The notes under the pieces: model-generated | What the model saw: only the letters and a program-made list of their open reading frames with translations | Databases searched by the model: none | Told to the model about the DNA's origin: nothing | Assembly: GCA_016200745.1 (NCBI GenBank) | Contig: JACQEF010000331.1 | Coordinates: forward strand, 1 to 17,571 | Reading direction: 5' to 3' | Length of the DNA stretch: 17,571 nt | Source: Chloroflexota bacterium | GTDB lineage: Bacteria; Chloroflexota; Limnocylindria; Limnocylindrales; CSP1-4 | Shown here: positions 14,292 to 17,571 of the stretch, piece by piece | Layout of the letters: every line of letters begins with the position of its first letter | Position numbering within the stretch: position 1 is the stretch's first letter | Made by a program: the position numbers and the translations under genes

Positions 14292-15202
14292 CGAACACGG
14301 CGGTCATCGATCGCTTGCCCGCGCCGCCGCCGTCGGATGCCGCCGGCGGCCTCACGCTCCGCCAAGCGGTTCCGGCCGACATCCCCGAGTGCGGCCGAAT
14401 CCTCTTCGAGGCGTTTGCCACGCTGGCGAGGGCGCACGGCTTTCCACCCGATTTCCCGACGGTCGCCGTGGCGACGGGGTGCGTCCGCGGGCTGATCACC
14501 AACGCGGGCTTCCACGGCGTCGTCGCCGAGCGTGACGGTCACATCGTGGGCAGCACGTTCCTCGACGAGCGGTCGACGATCGCCGCCATCGGGCCGGTCA
14601 GCGTCGACCCCGCGGCGCAGGACGGCAGGGTCGGTCGCGTCCTGATGGGCGCCATGCTCGAGCGCGCCGCCGAGCGGCACGCGCCGGGAGTCCGGCTGGT
14701 CCAGATCAGCTACCACAACCGATCACTGAGCCTGTACGCCAAGCTCGGGTTCGACGTCCGCGAGACATTCGCGGCGATGCACGGGGAGCCGTTGCGCCTC
14801 ACCCAGCCCGGCTACGCGGTCCGTGTCGCGACGCCAGCGGACGAGGCGGCCTGCAACGCCCTCTGCGTCCGGGTGCACGGCCACGACCGGGCGGGCGAGG
14901 TGGGCCCCGCGATCGCCAAGGGCAAGGCGAAGGTCGTCGAGCGACTCGGCCGGATCACCGGGTACACGACGGGCATCGGCTACTTCAACCACTCGGTCGC
15001 CGAGACCAACGACGACCTGTACGCGATGATCGGCACGGCGACCCACCTGATGCAGCCGGGGATCGTGGTCCCGCTCGACAACCCCGAGCTGTTCCGCTGG
15101 TGCCTCGCCCACGGCCTGCGTGTCTTCTTCGTGATGAACCTGATGGCGATCGGCCTCTACCAGGAACCGAGGGGGGCCTACCTGGCATCGGTCGGGTACT
15201 GA
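14288..15202 (+). CDS. Tandem GNAT-family N-acetyltransferase
   Basis: The 304-residue protein appears to be two GNAT domains. The first (about 22-160) has the acetyl-CoA-binding loop in VDPAAQDGRVGRVLM (105-120) and the later NRSLSLYAKLGF motif (144-155). The second (about 177-304) repeats the fold start YAVRVATPADEAACN but has no clear acetyl-CoA loop and may serve as a structural or substrate-binding half. The ATG overlaps the flavoprotein stop, so the two are coupled; an AAGGAG lies 11 nt upstream. Coupling suggests it acylates an amine or alcohol produced in the pathway or modifies the enzyme, but this is inference. No membrane segment or signal peptide is visible. Confidence 0.82.
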   Translation: MTNTAVIDRLPAPPPSDAAGGLTLRQAVPADIPECGRILFEAFATLARAHGFPPDFPTVAVATGCVRGLITNAGFHGVVAERDGHIVGSTFLDERSTIAAIGPVSVDPAAQDGRVGRVLMGAMLERAAERHAPGVRLVQISYHNRSLSLYAKLGFDVRETFAAMHGEPLRLTQPGYAVRVATPADEAACNALCVRVHGHDRAGEVGPAIAKGKAKVVERLGRITGYTTGIGYFNHSVAETNDDLYAMIGTATHLMQPGIVVPLDNPELFRWCLAHGLRVFFVMNLMAIGLYQEPRGAYLASVGY

Positions 15203-15250
15203 GGACGGCGGCCGGCACGTACCTCCTTCGCGGCTGCGCCGGTGGCCCGC

Positions 15251-15446
15251 GGTCAACGATTCGGGCGGGAAGGCGCAGTGCGTAGGGCTTACCGGCCGAA
15301 TCCGTCGACCCGGGGACAACGATCGCGCTCGGGACCAGCCACCGGTGACCGCCCCGCTCGCGAATCGTTGACCTGGGGGCAACGTCCGGACGCGCAGCGT
15401 GTCGCTGGAGGCGCTTCGCTCCGAAATCGTAGACCCTGGGGCAACG
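15251..15446. repeat. Three degenerate 24-25-bp direct repeats plus an inverted partial copy
   Basis: Copies at 15297-15321, 15361-15384 and 15422-15446 share CGAATCGT, then GACC, then a G-run and CAACG, with a few substitutions and single-base gaps. Start-to-start spacing is 64 and 61 bp, and the 39- and 37-bp spacers are unrelated. A 13-bp piece at 15251-15263 is the exact reverse complement of the first 13 bases of the second copy (CGAATCGTTGACC). Each copy can form a small hairpin (CGTTG with CAACG in the second). The repeats are too few and too degenerate for a CRISPR array; a palindromic intergenic repeat family is more likely. Confidence 0.55.
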
Positions 15447-15454
15447 CCCCGGGG
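15434..15454. terminator. GC-rich hairpin in the convergent gap
   Basis: CCCTGGGGC pairs with GCCCCGGGG over nine base pairs (one T-G) around a 3-nt loop AAC. It overlaps the third degenerate repeat. It is the strongest stem in the gap and a candidate two-way terminator, though without a T-tract on either side. Confidence 0.4.
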
Positions 15455-15521
15455 TCACCGCGGCGTGACGCCGGGCCGGGCCGGGCCCCGGGGGCACCCG
15501 CGGCGTGACGCCCGGCCGGGC
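15451..15521. repeat. Two-copy direct repeat of about 31 bp
   Basis: Copies at 15451-15481 and 15490-15521 share an exact 15-bp core, CCGCGGCGTGACGCC (15458-15472 and 15498-15512), 40 bp apart, with similar GC-rich flanks. Each core contains the palindrome GGCGT-G-ACGCC, so each copy can fold into a hairpin. Confidence 0.5.
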
Positions 15522-15549
15522 GCCGTGATGCGGAACGGGCGACCGGGGG

Positions 15550-16212
15550 CTACGCCTTGGCGGCGGCCGCCTGGTGGGCCTTCTGCCAGTCCGCCTTGAA
15601 CTGCACGATCCCCTTGTCGGTCAGCGGATGGTGGACCATCTGCTGCAGGACCTTGAACGGCACCGTGGCGATGTGCGAGCCGGCAAGCGCGGCCTGGGTC
15701 ATGTGCAACGGGTTGCGGATCGACGCGGCGATGACCTCGGCGTCCATCTCGTGGATGGTCAGGATCTCGACGAGGTCGCGGATGACGTCCATGCCGTCCT
15801 GGTTGATGTCGTCCAGGCGTCCGACGAACGGGCTGATGAGGCTCGCGCCGGCCTTCGCCGCGAGCAGGCCCTGGTTGGCCGTGAAGATCAGCGTGCAGTT
15901 GGTCTTGATGCCTTCGTCGGCGAAGCGGCTGATCGCCTCAAGCCCGTTCTCGCTCATCGCCACCTTGACCACGATGTTCGGGGCGAGCTTCGCGTAGTGG
16001 CGGCCCTCGTCGAGCATCCCGTCGACGTCGTCGCTGACGCACTCGGCCGAGACCGGGCCGGGCGTGATCTTGCAGACCTGCTGCAGGATCTCGTCGTACG
16101 AGCCGCCGACCTTGGCGTAGAGCGTCGGGTTGGTGGTCACGCCATCGAGCACGCCCCAGCGGGCGGCGGTGCGGATCTCTTCGATGTCCGCGGTGTCGAG
16201 GAAGATCTTCAT
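15550..16212 (-). CDS. tal: Transaldolase (small, FSA/TalC-like subfamily)
   Basis: This 220-residue protein belongs to the short FSA/TalC group of class I aldolases. It joins the non-oxidative pentose phosphate pathway by moving a dihydroxyacetone unit through a Schiff base on K83 (VVKVAM). Other motifs are D6 in FLDTADI, N28 in GVTTNP, and NCTLIFTANQGLLAAKAGA (105-123). Two positions separate transaldolase from fructose-6-phosphate aldolase: here they are E57 (SAEC; Gln in E. coli FSA) and F129 (SPFVGR; Tyr131 in FSA), both of the transaldolase type. So I prefer transaldolase to fsa. It lies 36 bp after pyrG on the same strand, with GGAG about 10 nt before the ATG. The C-terminus is Ala-rich. 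Confidence 0.93.
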   Translation of the reverse strand: MKIFLDTADIEEIRTAARWGVLDGVTTNPTLYAKVGGSYDEILQQVCKITPGPVSAECVSDDVDGMLDEGRHYAKLAPNIVVKVAMSENGLEAISRFADEGIKTNCTLIFTANQGLLAAKAGASLISPFVGRLDDINQDGMDVIRDLVEILTIHEMDAEVIAASIRNPLHMTQAALAGSHIATVPFKVLQQMVHHPLTDKGIVQFKADWQKAHQAAAAKA

Positions 16213-16231
16213 GTGGGGCAGCTCCGTCTTC

Positions 16232-16248
16232 GACTGAATGGCTTCAGT

Positions 16249-16249
<1 letters not shown>
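16232..16249 (-). other. Stem-loop between pyrG and transaldolase
   Basis: A perfect 7-bp stem (GACTGAA with TTCAGTC) and a 4-nt loop sit right at the pyrG stop codon, inside the 36-bp gap before the transaldolase gene. It stands out because it is AT-richer than its surroundings. It has no T-run, so it may act as a weak terminator or an mRNA processing or stability element separating expression of the two genes. Confidence 0.4.

Positions 16250-17571
<1,322 letters not shown>

Larger units (their letters stand above)
15203..15550. other. Repeat-rich convergent intergenic region
   Basis: This stretch of about 347 bp separates the GNAT stop from the stop of the minus-strand transaldolase gene. 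I see no credible gene in it. It holds one inverted 13-bp element, three degenerate 24-25-bp repeats, a hairpin and a two-copy GC-rich direct repeat, each given separately. As both flanking genes point into it, it must contain transcription ends for both strands. Confidence 0.7.

Noticed and set aside
15297..15446. Short CRISPR array
   Set aside because: There are only three copies, with several mismatches and indels between them, and no cas genes in the window.
15550..16212. Fructose-6-phosphate aldolase (fsa)
   Set aside because: The residues that separate the two activities are Glu57 and Phe129 here, as in transaldolase, not Gln and Tyr.

Overview
The window is very GC-rich, gene-dense bacterial DNA with strong Shine-Dalgarno (SD) sequences, many ATGA/GTGA/TGATG overlaps between neighbouring genes, and no tRNA, rRNA, insertion sequence or phage gene that I can see. 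The GC content, the gene mix (molybdenum hydroxylase cluster, creatininase-family protein, tandem GNAT) and the adjacency of pyrG and a small transaldolase fit an uncultured soil or freshwater Chloroflexota, or possibly an actinobacterium. This is inference; nothing here fixes the phylum.

Layout. (1) 1-1304: the tail of a GntR/HutC-type regulator overlapping nagA (amino-sugar catabolism). (2) 3606-1334, minus strand: a small ABM-fold protein, an NAD-dependent epimerase/dehydratase-type protein and a creatininase-family hydrolase. (3) 3607-3712: a divergent control region holding a 17-bp imperfect palindrome that closely resembles the FadR/PdhR-type operator. (4) 3713-9088, plus strand: a tightly coupled seven-gene operon of FCD-type GntR regulator, CoxG-like protein, FAD subunit, [2Fe-2S] subunit, a molybdopterin subunit split cleanly into two genes, and a cupin. 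(5) 9116-10948: a separate unit with its own promoter encoding an SDR dehydrogenase and a metallo-beta-lactamase-fold hydrolase with an altered metal motif. (6) 11976-11008, minus: an AraC-family regulator, divergent from (7) 12087-15202: an old-yellow-enzyme/dienoyl-CoA-reductase-type flavoprotein and a tandem GNAT protein. (8) 15203-15549: a 347-bp convergent gap full of repeats and hairpins. (9) 17571-15550, minus: pyrG (5' end outside the window) and transaldolase, which are housekeeping genes.

Regions 2-7 read as one catabolic locus. The four-subunit molybdenum hydroxylase has the subunit plan of nicotinate dehydrogenase of Eubacterium barkeri (NdhF, NdhS, NdhL, NdhM) and lacks the CO-dehydrogenase active-site loop, so it probably hydroxylates a ring or an aldehyde rather than CO. 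The iron-sulfur flavoprotein ene-reductase, creatininase-type amidohydrolase, SDR, epimerase, cupin and MBL hydrolase could reduce, open and process the product. The substrate cannot be read from the sequence. Control seems layered: the FCD-GntR protein at the divergent operator, and the AraC protein at the flavoprotein promoter.
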